Below, piece by piece: positions 52,711 to 61,432 of a stretch of DNA of 64,000 bases (its first letter is position 1; every line of letters begins with the position of its first letter). The notes below the pieces were generated by a model. It had not been told where the DNA came from, did not search any database, and was given only the letters and a program-made list of their open reading frames with translations. The DNA is taken from positions 124,001 through 188,000 of the forward strand of contig JABSPZ010000007.1 in assembly GCA_013213785.1 (NCBI GenBank). The letters are read 5' to 3'. Both the position numbers and the translations under genes were made by a program. Origin of the DNA: Henriciella sp. (GTDB lineage: Bacteria > Pseudomonadota > Alphaproteobacteria > Caulobacterales > Hyphomonadaceae).

Positions 52711-53025
52711 TCACGATTTGTTCAGTACGGACTGTGAAAAAACGGTCTGGCGCAGGTCATCTTGAACAGCTTCGATGGCCGCCTTCATTTTCGTGATTTG
52801 TTTATCCAAAATCTCTTGTCGATGCTGCATGTATCGCAGGTAGCCATTGGCTATGCTGATTTGTGTAAACCCGTCTTGCCGCTCATCGAGTTGCTCAAAT
52901 TCGCGAATCAATTCCGCGCGTTTTTGCTCTAGGTCGCGCAGCTCCCCCATCAACGCCGCCAAGCGCTGAACCTGATCTTTATGCTTAATATCAAGCAGTT
53001 GAGGGATGATCGGATCAATTTGCAT
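52711..53025 (-). CDS. FliJ-like coiled-coil flagellar protein
   Basis: 104 residues from ATG 53025, 11 bases overlapping the end of flhB. Almost fully helical and charged (LAALMGELRDLEQKRAELIREFEQLDERQ ... YMQHRQEILDKQITKMKAAIEAVQDDLRQ), the coiled-coil hairpin expected of FliJ or a related export protein. It is the last gene of the flgB-flhB operon. FliJ is usually about 140 residues, so this may be a shorter relative; assignment by context. Confidence 0.6.
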   Translation of the reverse strand: MQIDPIIPQLLDIKHKDQVQRLAALMGELRDLEQKRAELIREFEQLDERQDGFTQISIANGYLRYMQHRQEILDKQITKMKAAIEAVQDDLRQTVFSQSVLNKS

Positions 53026-54106
53026 CGTCACGTCCTCTCAAATGCTGACGAACGCGATCGACATATTGGATAGCGGCTGCGACAGCAGCAAAGTGCTCTT
53101 GCCGGATCTCTTCATCGATTTCGATAAGACTATAAAGCGATCGTGCCGTCGGCGGATCGCGATAGATTGGGACCGCATTCGCCTGGGCGACTTCTCTGAT
53201 TTTTGCCGCCAGGTGATCCACGCCCTTCGCCACACAAATCGGCGCTGAATCGCCGTTTGGATCCCATTTCAAGGCAACCGCGTAGTGTTCCGGGTTGACC
53301 ATAACGACCGTCGCAGTCTCTACGCTCTTCAGCATATCGGAGCGTGTAATTTGCGTTCCGCGTTCGCGGCGTTGTTGTTTGAGGTGTGGATCCCCCTCGC
53401 TTTGTTTCATTTCCTTCTTAACCTCTTCACGGGTCATTTTCAGGCGTTCAGCATGCAAATGTCGCTGCAATGGCAAATCCAGAAGCGCCAAAGCGATTTG
53501 GAACGCTCCAAAATAAAGGATCAGCTTCAAGATTTGCTCAAGTGTGAAGTCGACCAGCTGCCCCTTCGCGATCGCGCCAGCCGCGTAATATTCAGAGGCA
53601 AAGAAGACCATGAAATAAGCCGCGATCAAGCCGGCAAAAATCATCTTTGCCGCGTCTTTTAAGAAATCGAGCAGGCCTTTCGCGCCATACTTATTCTTGA
53701 TGTTCTCCACCGGATTAATCTTCTTCACATCGGGTTTGATCTTCTTGGTCGAGAAGGCGATGGCCTGCTGAAGGATGAGCACCAGCAAGACGCACGCGAC
53801 CAAGACTCCGAATAGCGGCAGAATTGAAAACATCATGTCGGCCATGACTTTTCGAGTTTGCGAGCCCTGATCGACAAAGATGTCAGCCGCATACCGGTCC
53901 GCATGATAGAACATGCCCGCAAAGCCATCATTCAAAGCGCGCGAGGTGAGCATCAAGAAGACCAAAGTACCAAGGCCGATCCCGATGATTAAGCCAGCCG
54001 CATTGGCTTCTTTGGATACAGGAACATCGCCATCCTCTCGCGCCTGCCGAAGGCGCTCCTCGGTGGCGGCAAATTCCTTTTCGCCAGACTGGTCCTGCTC
54101 TGCCAT
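53015..54106 (-). CDS. flhB: flagellar export gate protein FlhB
   Basis: 363 residues with four membrane spans and a cytoplasmic domain. The autocleavage motif NPTH is here NPEH (271-274), followed by YAVAL; cleavage at Asn-Pro should still be possible. It sets the export substrate switch from hook to filament. Three bases after fliR. Confidence 0.95.
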   Translation of the reverse strand: MAEQDQSGEKEFAATEERLRQAREDGDVPVSKEANAAGLIIGIGLGTLVFLMLTSRALNDGFAGMFYHADRYAADIFVDQGSQTRKVMADMMFSILPLFGVLVACVLLVLILQQAIAFSTKKIKPDVKKINPVENIKNKYGAKGLLDFLKDAAKMIFAGLIAAYFMVFFASEYYAAGAIAKGQLVDFTLEQILKLILYFGAFQIALALLDLPLQRHLHAERLKMTREEVKKEMKQSEGDPHLKQQRRERGTQITRSDMLKSVETATVVMVNPEHYAVALKWDPNGDSAPICVAKGVDHLAAKIREVAQANAVPIYRDPPTARSLYSLIEIDEEIRQEHFAAVAAAIQYVDRVRQHLRGRDDAN

Positions 54107-54109
54107 GCC

Positions 54110-54868
54110 CTACAACCACACAACAAGCTGAGCGATCTGGTCCTGCCAAACCATCAGCATTGCTCCAATAGAGACGGCGAGCAGGAACATACCTGCCCCG
54201 ACCAAGAAGGGCGCGCCCACAAAGGCCACCATCATTTGCGGCATCGCTTTGTTGATGAAGCCCAAGCAGACATTGTACAGCAAGTTCATCGCGACGAAGG
54301 GCCAAGCCAACAGGATCGCAAAGGCGAAGGCCGCATAGATGCTGTCGAACAAGAAAGCCTGAGCGATCCAGGACGACCCGCCGATCGGGATCGTCTCATA
54401 CAGACCGATCCAACTGGCAATGACTTCGATATGGAAATTCATCGAGAACAAGACGGCCGCCCCGGCCATAGAAAGCAAGTTCGCTGTGGCGGTTTGCGCT
54501 TCATTCTCGAGCGCTACGCCCAAAGGCTGCGCCAGGCCCATCGACTGCGCGATCACACTCCCCGCAATGTTGAGCGTCCAGACCACCACCCGCAACCCGA
54601 TCCCGAGAAACAGGCCGAGTAAAAGCTCGGTCACAATGACGATGCCGAGATCTGTCAGGCTGTCGGGTAAGACATAATCGGTGATCCCCATCCCAGAGAT
54701 CGCCGCTGATAAGCCGAGCAATAAGTACACCCGAACCTGTGCCGGGATCATTTGCTCGCCAATCCCGGGGATCAAGATGACCACGAAGGAAAGACGCGCC
54801 ACAGTTAGAATAAACTGCGCCACCCAAGTCGACAGGTCTGGCCCCAGAAGGTCCAGAAGCGGGATCAT
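54110..54868 (-). CDS. fliR: flagellar export protein FliR
   Basis: 252 residues with six or so membrane spans (FILTVARLSFVVILIPGIGEQMIP at the start). Gate component of the flagellar type III export apparatus. It overlaps flhA by 4 bases and precedes flhB by 3. Confidence 0.93.
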   Translation of the reverse strand: MIPLLDLLGPDLSTWVAQFILTVARLSFVVILIPGIGEQMIPAQVRVYLLLGLSAAISGMGITDYVLPDSLTDLGIVIVTELLLGLFLGIGLRVVVWTLNIAGSVIAQSMGLAQPLGVALENEAQTATANLLSMAGAAVLFSMNFHIEVIASWIGLYETIPIGGSSWIAQAFLFDSIYAAFAFAILLAWPFVAMNLLYNVCLGFINKAMPQMMVAFVGAPFLVGAGMFLLAVSIGAMLMVWQDQIAQLVVWL

Positions 54869-56943
54869 ACAATGCCTACAATTTGCGGCTTGCTGCTGGA
54901 TCTGATCTCTTCATAGGCAAGGACCGCATTTCGAATGCCCTTACTTGCCAGCACGGTTTGCAAGAAGCGGCGCCGCTTGGATGAAGTTGCAATCGCCGCC
55001 ACAACGCCGCGCTGTGCGGTCTCATTCAGTTTCTCTTGAATGCCATTGAGGAGTTCGCTGAACAGCTCTGGTGGAAGCGCGATGTCCGAAGCACCACCAT
55101 CTGACTTGATCTCATGCTCAGCGAACTTCTGTTCCCAGGCTGTCGAGAGCTGCACAAGCGGCAAACGCCCGTCGCCATCTTGGAGCTTGTTCAAGATCTG
55201 GAAGGAGAGGCGCTGGCGCACCAGCTCAACCATTTGCGTCTGATTGGCGCCTTGGGATTTCGCTTCGCCAACGGTTTCCAAGATCAGGAAGATATTGCGG
55301 ATCGAAACGCGTTCTTCGAGCAAGCCGCGCAAGACAGCCAACAGCGTTTCCGGCGGGACCTTGGTTGGGATGTACTCGTCGAGTAGCTTTTGGTTTGCGG
55401 CGCTGCGCTCTCCGTCAGACATGCTGGTCAGCGCGTCCAAAGTCTGGATCATCACCATGCGTGTGAAGATCAAAGAGAAGTTGCCTTGGATCAGCTCCAG
55501 CATGTGCGTCGCGAGCACTTCAATCGGCTCGATGACAGGTGTTCCAGCCGCGACAAGCTCTTGTTTCTTGGTGGTCGGGAGCCAGCGGGCAGCGGCCTTG
55601 TAAACCGGCTCTTTGACATGCTCCCCAACCAAGTGCGGCAGCTGGTCTTCTTCGATCAAAGCGAGGACGGATCCAGGGCGGAGCAGACCGCTATCAACCG
55701 GCACGCCTTGAATGTTGAGGCGATACGTATTGCGATCCATGGTGGGGTTATCCGTCATCCGAATGGACGGCAGAACGAAGCCATACTCTTCGGCAATATA
55801 GCGCCGGATTTTGTCGATCCTCGCTTCAATCCCGCTTTCGCCTTGTAGGACCGTGTTGACGAGATCCGGTGCCACTTCGAGATGGATCTCATCGGAATGA
55901 ATGGAATCACCAATCTGGTTGGCTTGGGTCTCTGGCGTCTCTTCAGGCGTCTCGGCTTTCGCCTCAACCTCTTGCTGCTGTTTTCGCAGGAAGTAGGCCG
56001 TCACCCCAAATCCGATTGAAGCCAGCATGAAGGGGAGGAATGGCAGACCTGGGAACAAGGCAAAGACTGCGAGCAGGCCAGACACGATCATCAGAGACGT
56101 GGCATTGCCGCCCAGCTGTTTGCCAAGCGCCTCATCAATCGCGCCATCGTCCCGGCCCTTTGACAGAAGCAAAGCCGCAGAAACCGATACGATCACCGCA
56201 GGGATCTGCGAGACCAGACCGTCACCGACGGTGAGAACAGAATAGTTCGCCGCCGCTTCGCCGAGCGACAGGCCGTGCACGGCGAGACCAAATCCGATCC
56301 CTGCAAGCAAGTTCAGCGCGGTGATCAAAAGACCCGCGATTGCGTCGCCTTTCACGAACTTTGACGCACCATCAAGCGAGCCGAGGAAGGCCGCTTCTTC
56401 TTGTTCTTTTTGGCGGCGTTGTTTCGCTTCTTCGTGACTGATTGCGCCAACGGCGAGGTCTGAGTCGATTGCGAGCTGTTTGCCGGGCATCGCATCCAAG
56501 GCGAAGCGTGCCCCGACCTCGGCCATACGGCCGGCGCCTTTGGTGATGACCATGAAGTTCACAATGATCAAAACACCAAATACGACCAAGCCGACAAACA
56601 GATTGCCGCCCATGATGAACATGGCGAAACCTTCGATCACACCGCCCGCCGCGTCCGTTCCGGAATGGCCCTCTGAGATGATCAACTTGGTCGAAGACAC
56701 ATTCAGCGCCAGACGCAGGATCAAAGAGGCGAGCAAAACGCTTGGAAAGGATGAAAAATCAAGCGGCTTCTCGATGAAGATCGACGTGGTGAAGATCAGG
56801 ATGGCAAAGGCGAAGGAAGCAGTCAGACCAAGGTCCAGCACCCATGCTGGCACGGGCAAAACCATGACCAGAATAACCAGCATAAGCCCAATCGCGAGGA
56901 ACGCGGTGGGCGATTTAAAATCAAGCAGTTTCGATTGCGTCAT
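54865..56943 (-). CDS. flhA: flagellar export protein FlhA
   Basis: 692 residues. Eight membrane spans in the first ~330, including the FHIPEP-type region (GHSGTDAAGGVIEGFAMFIMGGNLFVGLVVFGVLIIVNFMVITKGAGRMAEVGARFALDAMPGKQLAIDSDL), then a soluble domain (LRGLLEERVSIRNIFLILETV). Main export gate. Followed by fliR with overlap. Confidence 0.97.
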   Translation of the reverse strand: MTQSKLLDFKSPTAFLAIGLMLVILVMVLPVPAWVLDLGLTASFAFAILIFTTSIFIEKPLDFSSFPSVLLASLILRLALNVSSTKLIISEGHSGTDAAGGVIEGFAMFIMGGNLFVGLVVFGVLIIVNFMVITKGAGRMAEVGARFALDAMPGKQLAIDSDLAVGAISHEEAKQRRQKEQEEAAFLGSLDGASKFVKGDAIAGLLITALNLLAGIGFGLAVHGLSLGEAAANYSVLTVGDGLVSQIPAVIVSVSAALLLSKGRDDGAIDEALGKQLGGNATSLMIVSGLLAVFALFPGLPFLPFMLASIGFGVTAYFLRKQQQEVEAKAETPEETPETQANQIGDSIHSDEIHLEVAPDLVNTVLQGESGIEARIDKIRRYIAEEYGFVLPSIRMTDNPTMDRNTYRLNIQGVPVDSGLLRPGSVLALIEEDQLPHLVGEHVKEPVYKAAARWLPTTKKQELVAAGTPVIEPIEVLATHMLELIQGNFSLIFTRMVMIQTLDALTSMSDGERSAANQKLLDEYIPTKVPPETLLAVLRGLLEERVSIRNIFLILETVGEAKSQGANQTQMVELVRQRLSFQILNKLQDGDGRLPLVQLSTAWEQKFAEHEIKSDGGASDIALPPELFSELLNGIQEKLNETAQRGVVAAIATSSKRRRFLQTVLASKGIRNAVLAYEEIRSSSKPQIVGIV

Positions 56944-56950
56944 AAGGGTC

Positions 56951-57223
56951 TCAAAGCGCGATCATCGGAAGGATGAAATTGTTGAAGAGATCGAGACAGA
57001 CGCGCGTCATGTAACCGATCGTAAGAAAGAACACGGCAACCACCGCGATGATCTTAGGCACAAAGGTCAGCGTCATTTCCTGAACCGATGTCAGGGCCTG
57101 AACCAAACCAATCGCAAAGCCCAAGACCAAAGAAACGCCAAGGATCGGCAAGCCCATCAGCACGCCGGTCCACAAAGAAGCCCGTAGAACTTCGAAAATT
57201 TCAGACTCGCCCATCGTCCCCAA
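56951..57223 (-). CDS. fliQ: flagellar export protein FliQ
   Basis: 90 residues, two membrane spans (GLPILGVSLVLGFAIGLVQALTSVQEMTLTFVPKIIAVVAVFFL). Typical FliQ. 7 bases before flhA. Confidence 0.93.
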   Translation of the reverse strand: MGTMGESEIFEVLRASLWTGVLMGLPILGVSLVLGFAIGLVQALTSVQEMTLTFVPKIIAVVAVFFLTIGYMTRVCLDLFNNFILPMIAL

Positions 57224-57231
57224 GCTCCATT

Positions 57232-57528
57232 CTAGACTGGCATGCGCAGAAGTTCCTGATAGGCCTCGACCACTTTGTCGCGGACCGTCACAGCCGTTTC
57301 GAGCACCATTTCCGCGTTCGCCAAGGCCTCAACCATGGCGTGCGGATCGGCGCCGGAGACGGCGGTATCGATGGCGGCTTGCTCGGCTTTCTGCACGGCG
57401 GCTTTGAATTCAGAGGCGCCCTTCGCAACAGCATTATCCTCGGCCGCAGGCTTTGCCGGCGTTGAGGTGGGCGTGGTGATTTTTGCAGGATTGAGCGTGT
57501 TATACGCCCCGAAACCGAAATTGCTCAT
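57232..57528 (-). CDS. fliE: flagellar hook-basal body protein FliE
   Basis: 98 residues. The C-terminal DPHAMVEALANAEMVLETAVTVRDKVVEAYQELLRMPV is the FliE signature, the MS-ring-rod adaptor. Located between flgC and fliQ. Confidence 0.93.
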   Translation of the reverse strand: MSNFGFGAYNTLNPAKITTPTSTPAKPAAEDNAVAKGASEFKAAVQKAEQAAIDTAVSGADPHAMVEALANAEMVLETAVTVRDKVVEAYQELLRMPV

Positions 57529-57538
57529 TTAGGCCTCC

Positions 57539-57925
57539 TTATCGACGTAGCACATCCAGCAGCGAGGTGTACATGCTCCGCGCTTGCTGGAAGGAATTTA
57601 GGTTGGCTTCATAGGTTCGGTTGGCTTCACGCATGTCCGCCATTTCCGTCACCAAAGAGACGTTTGAGAGCGTGATATAGCCCTGATCATCCGCCATTGG
57701 GTGGGATGGGCTATATTCTTGCTCGCCGGGTGTTTGATCGAGCGACGTGCGCAGCGCCCCGAATGAAACGTCACCCGTCGTCCCGCGCGGATCGGTCAAC
57801 AATATTTTGCGCTGATACCCGGGCGTATCGACATTGGACACGTTTTCCGCGCTCACCGTAATGCGCTGAGAGTTCTGCCGCATTCCGGAGACGGCTTGCA
57901 TCATCGAGAATTCAAATGGGTTCAT
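57539..57925 (-). CDS. flgC: flagellar rod protein FlgC
   Basis: 128 residues. N-terminal rod motif (NPFEFSMMQAVSGMRQNSQRITVSAENVSNVDTPGYQRK) and C-terminal coiled-coil (EMADMREANRTYEANLNSFQQARSM). Proximal rod protein. Confidence 0.94.
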   Translation of the reverse strand: MNPFEFSMMQAVSGMRQNSQRITVSAENVSNVDTPGYQRKILLTDPRGTTGDVSFGALRTSLDQTPGEQEYSPSHPMADDQGYITLSNVSLVTEMADMREANRTYEANLNSFQQARSMYTSLLDVLRR

Positions 57926-57936
57926 ATCCTAGTCCC

Positions 57937-58296
57937 CTACGATCTCCGTCCGAGGGCGAGCTTCATCATGTCCAAGGATTTGGAATAGACCGTCATCGCC
58001 ATATTGTGTTTGCCAACCGCTTCGGCTGATCTGAACACCTGCTCCTCGACACTCACCGTGTTGCCATTCGGCGACGCGTGATCGAGGTTCAGGGTCTGCT
58101 GAAACGACTGGTTGAAGTCGATTTTCTCGATGTCCGGACCGTTGCGTTTCATGAAGTCGGAAAAGGATTCGATCTCGACCGCTTTGTAGCCCGGCTCGTT
58201 CGCACGCGAGAGGTTTTCAGCGCTCGTCTGCTGCGATTCAGCAGCATGGCGCGCCATTGCCCCGTAGATTTGGAACAGAGACATGTCGGAAAGCAT
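57937..58296 (-). CDS. flgB: flagellar rod protein FlgB
   Basis: 119 residues. FQIYGAMARHAAESQQTSAENLSRANEPGYKAVEI is the FlgB N-terminal motif. First gene of the minus-strand operon, divergent to fliI. Confidence 0.93.
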   Translation of the reverse strand: MLSDMSLFQIYGAMARHAAESQQTSAENLSRANEPGYKAVEIESFSDFMKRNGPDIEKIDFNQSFQQTLNLDHASPNGNTVSVEEQVFRSAEAVGKHNMAMTVYSKSLDMMKLALGRRS

Positions 58297-58323
58297 CGAA
58301 AAATCCCTTAAGGTTAACGTTTC

Positions 58324-58336
58324 CGCAAAATTTGCG
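58324..58336. promoter_or_regulatory. inverted repeat in the flgB/fliI divergent promoter
   Basis: CGCAAA-A-TTTGCG, 6-base arms with one base between, midway between the two start codons. The 94-base region also carries four TTAA elements (58308, 58314, 58357, 58375) that could be CtrA half-sites; the N7 spacing of a full CtrA box is not seen. Confidence 0.35.
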
Positions 58337-58390
58337 ACTATAAGTTGAAGAAAGGATTAACAGATACCCTGGGTTTAATTAACTTTTAGC

Positions 58391-59710
58391 ATGCCGAGAC
58401 CCCTCGCTTCTCCTGCTCGCCTTTGGGGCGCCGTGACCGAGATTTTGCCCGGCATGATCGAGGTATCTGGGATCAGTCATGCTGCGGGGATTGGTGACGC
58501 GGTCACGCTCGAGAAGCCGGGCTCTTATTTGATCGGAGAGGTCATCACCGTCACCGGCGATAGGGTAAAAATCCTGATGTACAGCTCGACCGATGCGATC
58601 CGGATCGGCGACCGCGCTTTTGTAACAGAGCAAGACCAGGTCGAAGTCGGGGATCATTGGCTTGGCGCACTCGTCAATTATCGCGGCGAAGTACAAGCCC
58701 GTCGGATTGAGGCGGCGGGAAACCATCGAAGCTCGCCGATGCCGCTACAGACGGAAGCGCTATCCCCATCGGTTCGTAAACCGCTCGGGAAACGTCTTCA
58801 GACAGGTCTAAACGTGACCGATACGCTTTTGCCCATCTGCGCGGGCCAGCGGATTGGATTGTTTGCCGGGTCGGGAGTTGGCAAATCCACCCTGCTCGGA
58901 ACCCTCGCCGGCGGGATGAATGCAGACCGTGTCGTAATCGCTCTTATCGGAGAGCGGTCTCGCGAGGTACAGGAATTCATCGACGAAGTGCTCCCGCCAG
59001 AAGCGCTGCCCAAGACAACGGTCATCGCGGCCACCGCGAATGAACCACCAGGCGCAAAGAAACGCGCCGCGCTTTGCGCTATGGCGGCGGCAGAACACTT
59101 CCGCGATCAGGGGCATTCGGTTCTATTCTTATTCGACTCATTGACCCGGTTCGCTGAAGCGCATCGCGAAACAGCTTTGATGGCTGGAGAGACACCTGCC
59201 CTAAATGCGTTTCCGCCCTCCACCGTGCGCGTCGTCTCCGAATTGGCCGAACGCACCGGCCCAGGCGCCAAAGGCACCGGCGATATTACGGCGATCTTCT
59301 CAGTGCTCGTCGCGGGCTCAGACTTTGAGGAACCTGTCGCGGATATGGTTCGCGGGATCCTGGATGGGCATTTCGTTCTATCTCGAAAGATCGCTGAACG
59401 CGGCCGCTATCCGGCAGTGGATGTGTTGCGCAGCGTTTCGCGCGCCCTTCCTAAGGCGGCAACTCCGGAGCAGAATGCCCTGCTCCACACCTATCGAAAC
59501 CTGATCACGACTTATGATGAAATAGCGCCCATGGTGCGGGCGGGCCTCTTCGAGTTTGGCAAAGATCCGCATGCGGACATTGCCTATTCTCTATTCCCCA
59601 GCTTGGATAAATTCCTGACCGAACCCAGCAATGGGATCGAGACCGCGTTTCAGTATCTTGAAAGCTTGATGCAACCTGCGCTCAGCGTTCTAGCGGCAGA
59701 GCCTGCTTAG
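58391..59710 (+). CDS. fliI: flagellum-specific ATPase FliI
   Basis: 439 residues. Walker A AGSGVGKST at 159-167, Walker B VLFLFDSLTRFAEAHRE, and the family's N-terminal beta-barrel (GAVTEILPGMIEVSGISHAAGIGDAV). Energises flagellar protein export. In many alphaproteobacteria fliI is followed by fliJ; here it stands alone, divergent from flgB. Confidence 0.96.
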   Translation: MPRPLASPARLWGAVTEILPGMIEVSGISHAAGIGDAVTLEKPGSYLIGEVITVTGDRVKILMYSSTDAIRIGDRAFVTEQDQVEVGDHWLGALVNYRGEVQARRIEAAGNHRSSPMPLQTEALSPSVRKPLGKRLQTGLNVTDTLLPICAGQRIGLFAGSGVGKSTLLGTLAGGMNADRVVIALIGERSREVQEFIDEVLPPEALPKTTVIAATANEPPGAKKRAALCAMAAAEHFRDQGHSVLFLFDSLTRFAEAHRETALMAGETPALNAFPPSTVRVVSELAERTGPGAKGTGDITAIFSVLVAGSDFEEPVADMVRGILDGHFVLSRKIAERGRYPAVDVLRSVSRALPKAATPEQNALLHTYRNLITTYDEIAPMVRAGLFEFGKDPHADIAYSLFPSLDKFLTEPSNGIETAFQYLESLMQPALSVLAAEPA

Positions 59711-59715
59711 ATAGT

Positions 59716-60555
59716 TTAGAAGTTACTCAAGAATAGATTTTGGCTGGCTTGCGCCCCAAAGCCCACCGCATTGCTGAGCAAGGTGAGCGCCGTGGCAGCA
59801 GATCCCGTTGCGACAACCGATTGGTTCAAAGAATCCAACACCTGATATCGCTGAATAACGCGGTCAATCACATCCGGCTGAGTGAGATCCGAGATTGAGG
59901 AAATGCCGAACTTTTTCTGCAATTCCTCGTCGAGGATTTCAGCCTGTCGGTCGATGTCTAGTGTCGCGAACTCGCTTGGGAGGCCGAGCGCAGTTTCCAT
60001 GACCGTCCGGACCGGAACGCTACCAAGCATCCGGTATAGATTGGTTTGGTCGGTGGCATCAGCATTCACCAAGCCTGCTATCTCGTTTTGATAATTCAAA
60101 CTGAGACGCATCGCATTGTCTTGCTCGCCGACCGCAGCTTCGAACGATTCCGCCGCATATTGGCCTGCCATCCTCTCAACCTGCGCTGAGGCGAGATTGA
60201 TCATCCCTTCGGAATTGGGGCGCAGCGCATTTGCGAAATCAGAATAGGCTTCATTGTTCAACCGGGCCAGGAACGTACTCTCTGGATCCTGAACTTCGTC
60301 CAGAACGGTGCGTACATAGCCTGTTTTCCAGGACTCTTCTGCCAACCCAAATGAGGTCAGCGCAATCCGGCGCAATCGGCCATCTGTCACGAAATCTTCG
60401 ACCGCGATGGGCTTTGAGAGCTTCTCGGTAAAATAGTCGATATCGTTCTTGATTTGCGCTGAGCTCGAATAGGTTTCGAGCTGCGAGTCGTAAGTCGACT
60501 GCAGAAAGGCCCAACCGCCCAGACCTGATAAAGGAAGGACCGGCTGAAAAACCAT
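59716..60555 (-). CDS. DUF1217 flagellar protein
   Basis: 279 residues. PLSGLGGWAFLQSTYDSQLETYSSSAQIKNDIDYFTEKLSKP and ALTSFGLAEESWKTGYVRTVLDE are the DUF1217 repeat units, which occur in flagellar clusters of alphaproteobacteria. Likely exported; exact role unknown. Lies directly after flbT (one base between). Confidence 0.85.
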   Translation of the reverse strand: MVFQPVLPLSGLGGWAFLQSTYDSQLETYSSSAQIKNDIDYFTEKLSKPIAVEDFVTDGRLRRIALTSFGLAEESWKTGYVRTVLDEVQDPESTFLARLNNEAYSDFANALRPNSEGMINLASAQVERMAGQYAAESFEAAVGEQDNAMRLSLNYQNEIAGLVNADATDQTNLYRMLGSVPVRTVMETALGLPSEFATLDIDRQAEILDEELQKKFGISSISDLTQPDVIDRVIQRYQVLDSLNQSVVATGSAATALTLLSNAVGFGAQASQNLFLSNF

Positions 60556-60972
60556 TTAGGCCGCCAAAGCGTCGTTTCGATCTTGGCCCAAAAGCTGGCT
60601 TTCAAGCTCAATGACCTGCTTCAAATAGCAAAGCGCAGAATAGTAGTTTCCGCGCCGGATCATCTCGCAAAGCGTCGGGATAAGATCGGGTTTAATCGAT
60701 GAAAACGCACCTTTTAGGTCCTCGCACGCTCTAAACAGAGCCGGAAGAGTGTCGTCTTCTTCGAGATCTTTGGTGATCAAAAGCTGGATCGCGTAATAGA
60801 CCTGCTTGACCGGAGTATCGACTTCATCCGGCCGCAACGCATCGCGGCAGCGCAAAACCATAACATCTGGGCTCGGTACGCGAATGCGCCCAGGTTTGTC
60901 GCCGTTTTCCAGCATAGTTCCGTTGATGATGAAACGCTCTCCAGGAGCGAGTTTTAGCATTAATCCGGACAT
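60556..60972 (-). CDS. flbT: flagellin translation repressor FlbT
   Basis: 138 residues: MSGLMLKLAPGERFIINGTMLENGDKPGRIRVPSPDVMVLRCRDAL is the FlbT signature. In Caulobacter FlbT binds the 5' leader of flagellin mRNA to prevent expression before the hook is finished. The flagellin gene is 460 bases upstream on the same strand. Confidence 0.93.
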   Translation of the reverse strand: MSGLMLKLAPGERFIINGTMLENGDKPGRIRVPSPDVMVLRCRDALRPDEVDTPVKQVYYAIQLLITKDLEEDDTLPALFRACEDLKGAFSSIKPDLIPTLCEMIRRGNYYSALCYLKQVIELESQLLGQDRNDALAA

Positions 60973-61005
60973 TCCTAGTCCCCTTCCAGCTTACTCTATC
61001 GCCGA

Positions 61006-61365
61006 TTATGTTGCTTTGAGCCCCTGCATGATGGACTCGTTGATTTCGATCAGGTCCGCCAATTGCGCATCGCCTGAAAGCACTTGCATACTGTGCCGGC
61101 GGACAAAGACAGAAAGTTCCAAGAGCGATTTACGGATCGCCTCAGGGAGTTTGTTGTCGGGATGAAGCAAGTCTGTGGTGAGAACAGTCCACAGTTCGAG
61201 GTTTCGATTGACCGCGTCTGCCCATTTAGCTGCATCGGTTTTTTCTTGATCGACCACCTCTCTCAAAGACTCTGTGATTTGATCAAACAAAGCATGTTCG
61301 AGAGATTTATTATCAGCGGTGCGGTTTCGAGTTTCACCATACGCTTTGACAGCTAGAGCCTGCAA
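61006..61365 (-). CDS. flaF: flagellin-related protein FlaF
   Basis: 119 residues: QALAVKAYGETRNRTADNKSLEHALFDQITESL is the FlaF start. Works with FlbT in flagellin export and expression. Between flagellin and flbT on the same strand. Confidence 0.93.
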   Translation of the reverse strand: MQALAVKAYGETRNRTADNKSLEHALFDQITESLREVVDQEKTDAAKWADAVNRNLELWTVLTTDLLHPDNKLPEAIRKSLLELSVFVRRHSMQVLSGDAQLADLIEINESIMQGLKAT

Positions 61366-61390
61366 TCAAGCCTCCATTAGTCTAGAAATG

Positions 61391-61421
61391 AAATCTGGAG
61401 CGCCCCGAAGAGCGCTCCAGA
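61391..61421. terminator. terminator after the flagellin gene (minus strand)
   Basis: 10-bp stem TCTGGAGCGC / GCGCTCCAGA around CCCGAAGA; on the minus strand followed by TTTCATTTC. Lies just after the flagellin stop. Confidence 0.75.
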
Positions 61422-61432
61422 CATTGGGGTTA

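Noticed and set aside
56480-57187. 235-residue plus-strand ORF
   Set aside because: It lies opposite flhA and fliQ, has no family features, and carries an unlikely composition of Lys/Pro/Ser.
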